The notes below the pieces were generated by a model. That model did no database searches. It was not told the DNA's origin and was given only the letters and a program-made list of their open reading frames with translations. A stretch of DNA of 64,000 nucleotides, taken from NCBI RefSeq assembly GCF_022810405.1, contig NZ_JALGQE010000004.1, positions 62,001 through 126,000 of the forward strand. Direction: 5' to 3'. Below are positions 16,748 through 24,099 of this stretch, in pieces. Origin of the DNA: Rhodococcus sp. ARC_M5. Lineage in GTDB: Bacteria; Actinomycetota; Actinomycetes; Mycobacteriales; Mycobacteriaceae. Numbering within the stretch: the first letter of the stretch is position 1; each line of letters starts with the position of its first letter. A program made the translations under genes and the position numbers.

Positions 16748-16925
16748 ACACCGCAGCCGTGACGGTCGGCCCGGCCCGACTGGCCCGTCGTCGATAGTGA
16801 CCCATCGCACTCCGGTCGGACGTATGTTTCGGAGCAGTTGATTCGACTCATACTTATCGGCGTCGTCCGCGACGCCCCCAGCTCCGGATGTCCGGAGACG
16901 ACCTACACGAAAGAGGTACGCACCG

Positions 16926-17516
16926 ATGGCCGACTTCATCGACAAGGCTCAGCACAAGGCAGAGGAACTGGCCGGGACTGCGAAGGAGAAGGCAGGCGAG
17001 GCCACCGGTGACGACAGCCTTCGCGCCGAGGGTGCCACCGATCAGGCCAAGGCCAACACTCACCAGGCCGCCGACAAGGTCTCCGACGCCGCAGAGAGCG
17101 TCGCCGACTCCGCGTCCGGTGCCGCCAAGGAAGCAAAGCATGCCGCCGCCGACGTTGCCGACAAGGCCGCCGACGTTGCCGAGGATGTCAAGAACACCGT
17201 CAAGGACCAGGTCAAGAGCGTCGATGCCGACGAGGTGAAGGAGAAGGCCTCTCAGGTCGCCGACAAGGCAGCCGACAAGGCCTCCGCCGTCGCCGACGAC
17301 GTGAAGAACACGGTTCGCAACATCGACAGCGACGACGTTGCCCAGGCCGCGAAGGTAGGCACACCGGTCATCGCAGCTATCGCAGCCGCAGCCGGAGCCG
17401 TCGCGTTCGTCCTGATCCGTCGACGCAACCGTCGCCGCAGCGCCGCGCACCTGTTCGTCCCGTCGAAGCGCACCACTCGCAAGCTCGCCAAGAAGGCCCG
17501 CAAGCACAGCTTCTGA
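16926..17516 (+). CDS. CsbD/LEA-like stress protein with C-terminal membrane anchor
   Basis: 196 residues. The first ~45 residues resemble a CsbD domain (KAEELAGTAKEKAGEATGDDSLRAEG). About 90 residues of Ala/Lys/Asp/Val-rich LEA-like 11-mer repeats follow (ADKAADVAEDVKNTVKD and similar). A membrane helix (about residues 145-165) and a very basic tail end the protein. Such proteins are stress-induced and may protect membranes from drying or osmotic shock. AGAGG at 16911 suits the ATG, and a terminator hairpin follows directly. Confidence 0.75.
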   Translation: MADFIDKAQHKAEELAGTAKEKAGEATGDDSLRAEGATDQAKANTHQAADKVSDAAESVADSASGAAKEAKHAAADVADKAADVAEDVKNTVKDQVKSVDADEVKEKASQVADKAADKASAVADDVKNTVRNIDSDDVAQAAKVGTPVIAAIAAAAGAVAFVLIRRRNRRRSAAHLFVPSKRTTRKLAKKARKHSF

Positions 17517-17533
17517 AGGTAATCGTGCAGACA

Positions 17534-17557
17534 GCCTCGCCTCGACCGAGGCGGGGC
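17534..17557 (+). terminator. Intrinsic terminator after the CsbD-like gene
   Basis: GCCTCGCCTC and GAGGCGGGGC pair in a 10-bp stem (one G-U) around the loop GACC, followed by TTT. It lies 17 bp after the stop and ahead of a convergent gene. Confidence 0.75.
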
Positions 17558-17567
17558 TTTCGCGTAT

Positions 17568-17864
17568 CTAGAGCGGCTTCAGCGCCCGACTGGGCACCCA
17601 GTGCGTGACAGTTTCGCTGCGATCTCGTGACATCAACTCGTAGGTGACACGGCCCAGCCAATCCCCGTCCACGGTGATGGACCATTCGACCAGATCTCCG
17701 GGCACCACGCGTCGCACATCGAATCCCTCGGGATTGAACTTCGACGCATGGTGCGGTGGCAGTGGGTACAGGATGTTGAGGTCGATCCATACCTTCAGCG
17801 GCGGTCGGAGCAGCTTGAAGGGGCGCACGGCAGACGCCGGTCGAGGGTGCGCGCGCCGTGCCAT
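17568..17864 (-). CDS. Hypothetical cytoplasmic protein
   Basis: 98 residues from ATG 17864; GTG 17888 would add eight. No family recognised. The N terminus is basic and proline-rich; the middle holds PEGFDVRRVVPGDLVEWSITVDGDW and the end is RALKPL. No signal peptide or membrane helix is evident. It is convergent with the CsbD-like gene and sits between two terminator hairpins, so it is probably a monocistronic unit. Confidence 0.55.
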   Translation of the reverse strand: MARRAHPRPASAVRPFKLLRPPLKVWIDLNILYPLPPHHASKFNPEGFDVRRVVPGDLVEWSITVDGDWLGRVTYELMSRDRSETVTHWVPSRALKPL

Positions 17865-17917
17865 CGTTCGATCATACGTTCGATTCACGCGCAGTCATAC
17901 CCGTCCACGCAACGAGA

Positions 17918-17952
17918 AACGGCCACCCGCACACGAGGTGCAGGTGGCCGTT
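17918..17952 (-). terminator. Intrinsic terminator after the mycolyltransferase gene
   Basis: AACGGCCACC and GGTGGCCGTT pair in a perfect 10-bp stem around a 15-nt loop. On the minus strand it follows the mycolyltransferase stop by 17 bp and is trailed by TTTC. Confidence 0.7.
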
Positions 17953-17969
17953 GTTCGGTGCTACGAGAA

Positions 17970-19022
17970 TCAGAGGCCGAGCGATCCCGCCAGGAACGGC
18001 CAGGACTTGTGCAGGTCGTCCTGCCAGTAGCCCCACGAGTGGTTGCCGACCGGGCGGAAGTCGACGGTGGCCGGAATGCCGAGCTGGTCGAGGCGCTTGG
18101 CCAGGTTCGAGGTGCAGAAGTTGGTGGCCACCTCGATGCCGCCGCCGACGATGACCTGGTTGGCGAGCGTGGCCGGGTCGTTGTCCAGGCGAGGGTTGGC
18201 GAAGGTGTCGTTCGGTGCGCCGGGCAGGCCGCTACCGGTGCTCATGTAGATCTGCGTGCCGCGGAGCTTCTCGGCGTTGAGCAGAGGATCGTTCTCGCGC
18301 CACACCGGGCCGTCGAGCGGTCCCCACATGTTCTCGACGTTGCCGCCACCGTAGGTCTCGACGACGAGCTTGACGAACTGCTGACCGATGGGGTCGGAGG
18401 TCTGCGCACAGCCGCTGTACGCCGCGACGCCGGTGAACTTACCCGGGTACTTGATCGCGATGTTGAGGACCGAGGTGCCCGTCATGGACAGCGCCGCGAG
18501 CGACTGGCGGCCGTTGGTGTCGAACTGAGCGTCGATCAACGGGGGCAGTTCTTCACCGAGGAAGGTGCTCCACTTGTTGCTGCCGAGCTTCGGATCGTCC
18601 TGCAGCCAGTCGGTATAGTAGGACCACTTGCCCTTCTGCGGAGTCACGATGTACGCGTTCTTGTCGGCGAAGAATGCCTCGGCGTCGGTCTGCGACTGCC
18701 ACGACGCCGAATCCTCGCCGCCGCCTGCACCGTTGAGCAGGTACAACACCGGACGCGACACGCTCTCGTCGGCAGGCCGCTGCACCGTCACGGGAATGGT
18801 GCGGTTCATCGACGCGGAGAACACCTGGAGCTGAACCTGCTTGTTGTCGAGCGTGTTCACCGACTCGATGCGCGATCCGTTGCTCGACTGCGTCGTGGCC
18901 GCAGGCAGTTCGTCTGCGGACGCGACGGGCGTCATCAGCGCGGTCGGGAGAATCGCCACTGCGAGGGCGACGGCCGTAGCCGAACCGATTCGCCGGAAGC
19001 CGTGTCGTCGAGATCGTGGCAC
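17970..19022 (-). CDS. Secreted antigen-85-type mycolyltransferase
   Basis: 350 residues with a signal peptide (RR near residues 10-11, hydrophobic core, ASA-D cleavage near residue 36). The esterase fold carries the nucleophile in ALSMTGTS (Ser179) and the catalytic histidine in GNHSW (His328). Family members move mycolic acids onto trehalose or arabinogalactan in the cell wall, which fits a mycolate organism. There is no C-terminal LGFP repeat region, so it is the short form. Confidence 0.9.
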   Translation of the reverse strand: MPRSRRHGFRRIGSATAVALAVAILPTALMTPVASADELPAATTQSSNGSRIESVNTLDNKQVQLQVFSASMNRTIPVTVQRPADESVSRPVLYLLNGAGGGEDSASWQSQTDAEAFFADKNAYIVTPQKGKWSYYTDWLQDDPKLGSNKWSTFLGEELPPLIDAQFDTNGRQSLAALSMTGTSVLNIAIKYPGKFTGVAAYSGCAQTSDPIGQQFVKLVVETYGGGNVENMWGPLDGPVWRENDPLLNAEKLRGTQIYMSTGSGLPGAPNDTFANPRLDNDPATLANQVIVGGGIEVATNFCTSNLAKRLDQLGIPATVDFRPVGNHSWGYWQDDLHKSWPFLAGSLGL

Positions 19023-19112
19023 GCTGTTTCACCTTTTCGTCGAGTTACACCGGTCGAGTTTCTACATCGGCCGAAGATGAGGTGACGTTACCTCGAGCAA
19101 ACGTGCCGAGCG

Positions 19113-20390
19113 TTATGGACCGGACGAATCCGAGACGCGATCGTGATGCTCGCGGTCATGGTGCCGAATGGCGACGAGGCAACCCACTACGACGATCACC
19201 GCGACCACCACACCCACGGGCAGCGGCGAATACAACCAGACGACCGGCCGCACATAGTCCTCGGGCGTCCCGTCCGTCCAACCGAACAGCCGCGGCGGCA
19301 CCGGAGCCGAGACCCAGAACAGCGTCAGCGCGAACGGAATCAGCGGACCGATGGCCGACGCCACCGTGCGGCTGGGTTGCATCGACCCGACGGCCAGGCC
19401 GATGGCGACGGGATACAGGGTGCAATAGGCAACGGTTCCAACGACATTGACCGAACTGTCGCCGATCGGAAGCAGACCGGTGGCCGTCACCACGGCCAGC
19501 ACCACGAGCGCGGCCGTGGTGAGATCGCGTCGCAGGCCTACTCCCACCGCACCGACGAACAACACAGCGGCCACGACGAGTACCCACCACGACGCGTCGG
19601 ACCACCCGAGTGCATTGACGCCCGATGCCGCTATCGCCAACCCCAGCATCAGGTATCGGCCGTCGCGGCCACCGAGGTCGAAAGCGACGGCGTAGGTAAG
19701 GAGAACCACGATCGCGACGGCGAACATCCACATGGTCACCGTCGACGTCGTATTGCCGAGGTAGGTATAGGCCGTCAGACAGACGAATCCCAGCACGAGA
19801 GCGGCCGCCGCGTCGGAGGATTCGAATCGGCCGACGGATGAGCGCCGGACGGCCACGAGCAGCACGACGGTGGTTGCGAGAAGGAGGAGTAGAGGGACGG
19901 TCGATTCGACGTGCTGCGGTCCCAAACCATCCATCCACCGTCCCTCGCGCGGTCCGCGTAGTGGCGAGATCGCGTTGTAGAACAGCATCGAGCCCAGCAG
20001 CCCTACTGCGATGCCGGCAGACGGAAGTCTGCGTCCACCGGCGACGAATCCGCACACGCCGACCAGAACGCCGGCACCGAGGGCGTTGGTCGTCACAGCT
20101 TGATTGGACGCAATCGGTACGAACGACGGCAGCGCCATCAACAGCACGCCGAAAACGGTTGCTCCGGCAGCCGACACCCGGGGGCGTCGGCGATGAACCA
20201 GCGCGAGCACGAGTATCGCGGCCAGGACGGCCAGCGAGCCTGCCCATTGCGCGGTGACGAATGCCCCGTACCACTTGCCCGAGGACTCGATGTGGAACAA
20301 ATCCTGGCCGAGCGATTCGCGAATCGAGTATCCGGCCACGAATCCGCCGCATACCGTTGCCACGACTGGCCCGTAGCGATCCACGATCAT
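19113..20390 (-). CDS. Polytopic membrane protein, hypothetical
   Basis: 425 residues with roughly twelve hydrophobic helices and a His/Asp-rich cytoplasmic tail (IRHHDREHHDRVSD). No transporter motif is recognised. The Pro/Gly-containing helices and conserved WYGAF near the N terminus do not point to a known family. It stands alone between the mycolyltransferase and the NADH dehydrogenase, all on one strand with gaps of 90-150 bp. Confidence 0.7.
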   Translation of the reverse strand: MIVDRYGPVVATVCGGFVAGYSIRESLGQDLFHIESSGKWYGAFVTAQWAGSLAVLAAILVLALVHRRRPRVSAAGATVFGVLLMALPSFVPIASNQAVTTNALGAGVLVGVCGFVAGGRRLPSAGIAVGLLGSMLFYNAISPLRGPREGRWMDGLGPQHVESTVPLLLLLATTVVLLVAVRRSSVGRFESSDAAAALVLGFVCLTAYTYLGNTTSTVTMWMFAVAIVVLLTYAVAFDLGGRDGRYLMLGLAIAASGVNALGWSDASWWVLVVAAVLFVGAVGVGLRRDLTTAALVVLAVVTATGLLPIGDSSVNVVGTVAYCTLYPVAIGLAVGSMQPSRTVASAIGPLIPFALTLFWVSAPVPPRLFGWTDGTPEDYVRPVVWLYSPLPVGVVVAVIVVVGCLVAIRHHDREHHDRVSDSSGP

Positions 20391-20540
20391 GTCTTCAACT
20401 TAGAGGTCCCCGCCTTCATCCCCGACGTCGGCTGATCCGCACCTGACCGGATTCGGCACCAACGCGAACTGACCTCAGCGCCCACAATTCGCCCTCGACA
20501 GCGGAATTCCGTGCGAGGGACCAAATAGTGGACACTCAGG

Positions 20541-21863
20541 TCAGTTGTACGGCTTACGCGCGGTTTCCGGATCGCCGTAGGTGATGGCCCGTTCGCGTCG
20601 GGTTCCGGTGGCGAGGGTTGCGGCCCAGTTGATCAGCGTCCCGACGCGATTGCGGTTGCCGGCCAGGAAGGCGATGTGGATGACGCCCCACGAGACCCAG
20701 CCGAGGAATCCGGACATGCGTAGCGGCCCGGCCTGCACCAGTGCATGTCCGCGCGCAATGTACGCCGCGGTGCCGAGATCCCGGTATTTGAAATCCGAAC
20801 GCGCAGAACCGGACAGGTCCGCTGCGATCGCCGCGCCCGCCGCGCGGCCGCCCTGCATCGCCACTTCGGCTACTCCCGCAAGCTTGTTCAGCGACATGAT
20901 GTCTCCGACGACGAAGACGTTGCGGTGTCCCGGGATCGAGAGATCCGGTTGCACGGCGATACGCCCGGATCGGTCCTGTTCGACGCCCATCGCGTCGGCG
21001 AGCTTCGCAACGAACGGAACGGCTTCGACGCCTGCGGTCCACAGCACGGTGTGGGTGTCGTAGCGAGTGACAGTCTTGGGTTCGGCCTTGGCCGTCACCT
21101 CGACGTCGGTTGCGGTGACGTCGGTGACGTGAACTCCGAGATGGGTTTCCACGCCGACCGCGTCGAGGGTGCGCTGCGCCTTCTTCGTCAGGGAGTCGGG
21201 AAACGATTCGAGTACGCGGTCGCCACCGTGGAAGAGCAGCACTCGCGCTTCCGACGGATGGATCGCGTCGAACTCCTTTGCCAACGCCCTGGTGGCGAGT
21301 TCTCTTATCTGCCCTGCCAATTCGACTCCGGTCGGGCCTCCCCCGGCGACGGCGAACGTGAGCCAGGGTCGGCGTTCGTCGGCGGTGGGCAGGGATTCGG
21401 CCATCTCGAAGGCGGAGATCAGCTTTCGCCTGATCGCGAGGGCATCATCGAGGGTCTTCATCCCCGGTGCCCACTGCACGTATTCGTCGTGGCCGTGATA
21501 GGCCTGCTGCATTCCGACGGCGACGACCAGGTAGTCGTAGGGCAGCTCGAACGTCGAGCCGTCGAATCGGCTCGCCGTCACCACTCCGCCGTCGCCCGCC
21601 GAGCCGTCCGCAGGAGGGGTCACCGAGGTCGCTTCGCCCAGTGCCACATGCACGTTCTTCTGCTTGCGCAGCAGGTGACGCAGCGGACTGGCGATCGAGC
21701 CCTCGGATACCAGACCGGTAGCGCACTGATAGAGCAGCGGCTGAAAGACGTGGGAGGTGCCGCGTTCGAGCACGGTGACGTCGACGTCCTCACCGCGTAG
21801 GCGTCGAGCCGCGTGCAGCCCGCCGAATCCTCCGCCGATGACCAAAACCCGTGGACGTGCCAT
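20541..21863 (-). CDS. ndh: Type II NADH dehydrogenase
   Basis: 440 residues. FAD Rossmann VIGGGFGGLHAARRL starts near residue 7, an NADH Rossmann AVAGGGPTGVELAGQI near residue 165, and GDIMSL and AMQGGRAAGAAIA follow as in Ndh. The C-terminal part holds a hydrophobic membrane-binding segment (FLGWVSWGVIHIAFLAGNRNR). It oxidises NADH and reduces quinone without pumping protons, being the main NADH entry in mycobacterial respiration. It is single copy here with no operon partner. Confidence 0.93.
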   Translation of the reverse strand: MARPRVLVIGGGFGGLHAARRLRGEDVDVTVLERGTSHVFQPLLYQCATGLVSEGSIASPLRHLLRKQKNVHVALGEATSVTPPADGSAGDGGVVTASRFDGSTFELPYDYLVVAVGMQQAYHGHDEYVQWAPGMKTLDDALAIRRKLISAFEMAESLPTADERRPWLTFAVAGGGPTGVELAGQIRELATRALAKEFDAIHPSEARVLLFHGGDRVLESFPDSLTKKAQRTLDAVGVETHLGVHVTDVTATDVEVTAKAEPKTVTRYDTHTVLWTAGVEAVPFVAKLADAMGVEQDRSGRIAVQPDLSIPGHRNVFVVGDIMSLNKLAGVAEVAMQGGRAAGAAIAADLSGSARSDFKYRDLGTAAYIARGHALVQAGPLRMSGFLGWVSWGVIHIAFLAGNRNRVGTLINWAATLATGTRRERAITYGDPETARKPYN

Positions 21864-21970
21864 ACGAACGTTCTCCCTCGGACCGACCTGAGGAGAGGAA
21901 CTCTCCGATGTTGCAGCCTACTCGAGTGCCGCACCCCGGTCAGGGGTGCGGCACTTCACTTCGATCCGGA

Positions 21971-22594
21971 TCAGCCGAGCAACGCCTCCATGGTCTCGAT
22001 TTCCTCCTGCTGTGTGGCCGCGATCGTGCGCGCCATCTCCTGCGCGTCGGGGTTCGAGCCGTCCGCGATCTCGTTGTTCGCCATGTCGATCGCGCCCTCG
22101 TGGTGCTCGATCATCATCGTCAGCCACTGGCGGTCGAACTCGGCACCGGAGGCCGCAGCCAACGCATCCATGTCCCGCTGGGTCATCATGCCCATGCCCG
22201 AGCTGTGGTTCATTCCGCCCATCTCACCCATGTCGGACGAAGGCGCGGGCTGACCCCATTCGGCGAGCCAGGCGGTCATCCGGTCCATTTCCGGTGGCTG
22301 CGCGGCTGCGATCGCCGACGCCAACGCCACGACGTCCGAATTGTCGGTGCGGCCCTCGACCATTGCCGCCATCTCGACCGCCTGCGCATGATGCGGGTAC
22401 ATCATCCGAGCGAACATCACGTCCGCATCGTTGAAATCTGCCGACGCGTCGGCCTGGGTCGATGACGCCGACGAGTTCGGTGAGCCCATCGAATGGCCGT
22501 CCATCGGCATGTCGGAGCCGTCGTTGCTGCAGCCGGCGACGAGGAATACGCTCACGGTGGCGGCAGCCAGCGAAGCGACGAGAGTTGTACGCAT
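21971..22594 (-). CDS. DUF305 lipoprotein
   Basis: 207 residues from ATG 22594, set by AAGGAG 6 nt upstream. A lipoprotein signal ends in VAGC (lipidated Cys about residue 21). The DUF305 domain contains two repeated histidine pairs, MMYPHHAQAVEMA and MMIEHHEGAIDMA, and is rich in methionine. DUF305 proteins often accompany copper-resistance genes and may bind metal at the membrane. It lies 82 bp downstream of a DUF6153 gene on the same strand. Confidence 0.88.
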   Translation of the reverse strand: MRTTLVASLAAATVSVFLVAGCSNDGSDMPMDGHSMGSPNSSASSTQADASADFNDADVMFARMMYPHHAQAVEMAAMVEGRTDNSDVVALASAIAAAQPPEMDRMTAWLAEWGQPAPSSDMGEMGGMNHSSGMGMMTQRDMDALAAASGAEFDRQWLTMMIEHHEGAIDMANNEIADGSNPDAQEMARTIAATQQEEIETMEALLG

Positions 22595-22676
22595 GTGAAT
22601 CTCCTTGAACAAGAGCGAAATACAGGGATCTGGGTACAGCGATCCGCCGGTGGTCGTGCGTCCACCGGTCTTCCTG

Positions 22677-23069
22677 TCACACTCGCAAGGTCACCGATCT
22701 GTCCAGTTCCCAGAGGGTCCACGGCGGCGCACGCTCCGAGATGGAGTCGGTGCGCCCACCGATACCGTCCTCCGACATGAACGGGTGGACGCCATCGACG
22801 CCCGTCGACGGGACCGACAGCGCAGCCCACGACACCGTGGTTCCCGCGCACGGATGCATCATCTGGTGTGCCGACGGGCAGTCGCGTTCGGCCGCCACCT
22901 GCACCGGACCCTCGTGATGGGTCACCGACGCCATGGCAGCGTGTTCGTTGCTCGCCGACGCGGTCGGTGTCACCGAGTGCATCAGCAGCACGCCGAAAAT
23001 CGTCAGTGCGATCAGCAATCCGGTCGCCGAGGCGAAGCCCGGGCGACTGCATCGGATCACTGAGTGCAT
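22677..23069 (-). CDS. DUF6153-like membrane protein
   Basis: 130 residues. One membrane helix (about residues 15-32), then a Met/His/Cys-containing extracytoplasmic part (NEHAAMASVTHHE, CPSAHQMMHPC). DUF6153 proteins commonly sit beside DUF305 genes. The metal-ligand residues suggest copper handling. A CsoR-type palindrome lies about 20 bp upstream at 23091-23105, so repression lifted by copper or a related thiol/metal signal is likely. Confidence 0.7.
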   Translation of the reverse strand: MHSVIRCSRPGFASATGLLIALTIFGVLLMHSVTPTASASNEHAAMASVTHHEGPVQVAAERDCPSAHQMMHPCAGTTVSWAALSVPSTGVDGVHPFMSEDGIGGRTDSISERAPPWTLWELDRSVTLRV

Positions 23070-23090
23070 GTCACCGACGATAGCAAGAGA

Positions 23091-23105
23091 TACCCCCTAG
23101 GGGTA
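23091..23105. promoter_or_regulatory. CsoR/CstR-type operator
   Basis: TACCCCCTAGGGGTA is a near-perfect palindrome with TACCCC/GGGGTA arms, the layout bound by CsoR-family repressors. It lies in the 151-bp gap between the DUF6153 gene (minus) and the USP gene (plus). No CsoR gene is in the window, so the repressor would act in trans. Confidence 0.65.
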
Positions 23106-23220
23106 GGTGGCGGTGACCTCCGTCCCCGACCGAAGGACTTCCGCCTCTGTCGGCCACCGTTCGATGCGGACCATGCTCGAGATGTATCTGCACACGTAAG
23201 TCAATGGACGGGAATTCACC

Positions 23221-24099
23221 ATGAATGCATCGAGCCGAGTAGTCGTCGGAGTCGACGGGTCTGCCACATCACTCGACGCGGTCCGCTGGGCAACGCGCGA
23301 GGCTGTCCGACGCCACGCCCCACTCGAGCTGGTCACGTCCTCGCTGTTCGCGCCGGGAACCTACGGTGACGCCATCAGCCTCCGGATGGGCGCATTCACC
23401 GACCCGGACGTCGAGGCCAAGCGGGTGCTGACCGCCGCGGTCGATGTTGCGCACAAGGCCGCAGCAGGCAATTCGCTGATTCTGGACACTCGTCTCGAAC
23501 ACGGCTCTGCTGCAAAGAACCTGACGCATTTCGACGTCGCGCCCGCCATGATCGTCGTCGGGTCGAGGGGTCTCGGCGAGTTCACCGGTGGGCTGATCGG
23601 GTCGGTCAGTACCGCAGTTGCAACGCATGCGAAATGCCCTGTCGCAGTGATCAAATCCAACAAGTCCAGCGACGGTCCGGTCGTCGTCGGGGTGGATTGC
23701 ACCCCCAACAGTCAACCCGCCATCGGCTTCGCTCTGAAGGAAGCGTCACTGCGAGGTGTCGACCTCGTCGCGGTGCACGCCTGGAGCGACCTCGAGCTCG
23801 GCAGTGTGTTGACCCGCGACGGCGTGGGTCCGTGGGTCGATTCCGAACTCGCGGAGAAGACGTCGTTGGCCGAGAGTTTGGCCGGGTGGTCCGAGGACTA
23901 CCCCGACGTATCCATTCGTCGAGTGGTGTTCCAGGACAGGCCGGTTCGGGCGATGGTCCGTGAGTCCGAGACCGCCCAACTGGTGGTGGTGGGAAGCCGT
24001 GGTCGAGGTGGATTCGCGTCGATGCTTCTCGGGTCCACCTCGCGTGCGGTGCTGCATTCGGTCGATGTTCCCGTCGTCGTCGTTCCCACCGATCGATGA
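23221..24099 (+). CDS. Universal stress protein, two domains
   Basis: 292 residues, two tandem USP domains. Both start with VVVGVD(G/C) and both keep the ATP-binding motif: GSRGLGEFTGGLIGSVS and GSRGRGGFASMLLGSTS. Tandem USPs of this kind belong to the DosR dormancy regulon in mycobacteria. The stop overlaps the phosphoketolase start by ATGA, so the two are coexpressed. It marks the left edge of the dormancy island. Confidence 0.92.
   Translation: MNASSRVVVGVDGSATSLDAVRWATREAVRRHAPLELVTSSLFAPGTYGDAISLRMGAFTDPDVEAKRVLTAAVDVAHKAAAGNSLILDTRLEHGSAAKNLTHFDVAPAMIVVGSRGLGEFTGGLIGSVSTAVATHAKCPVAVIKSNKSSDGPVVVGVDCTPNSQPAIGFALKEASLRGVDLVAVHAWSDLELGSVLTRDGVGPWVDSELAEKTSLAESLAGWSEDYPDVSIRRVVFQDRPVRAMVRESETAQLVVVGSRGRGGFASMLLGSTSRAVLHSVDVPVVVVPTDR

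Noticed and set aside
23106-23220. DosR box before the USP-phosphoketolase operon
   Set aside because: The best candidates match fewer than ten consensus positions by eye; no convincing site was found.
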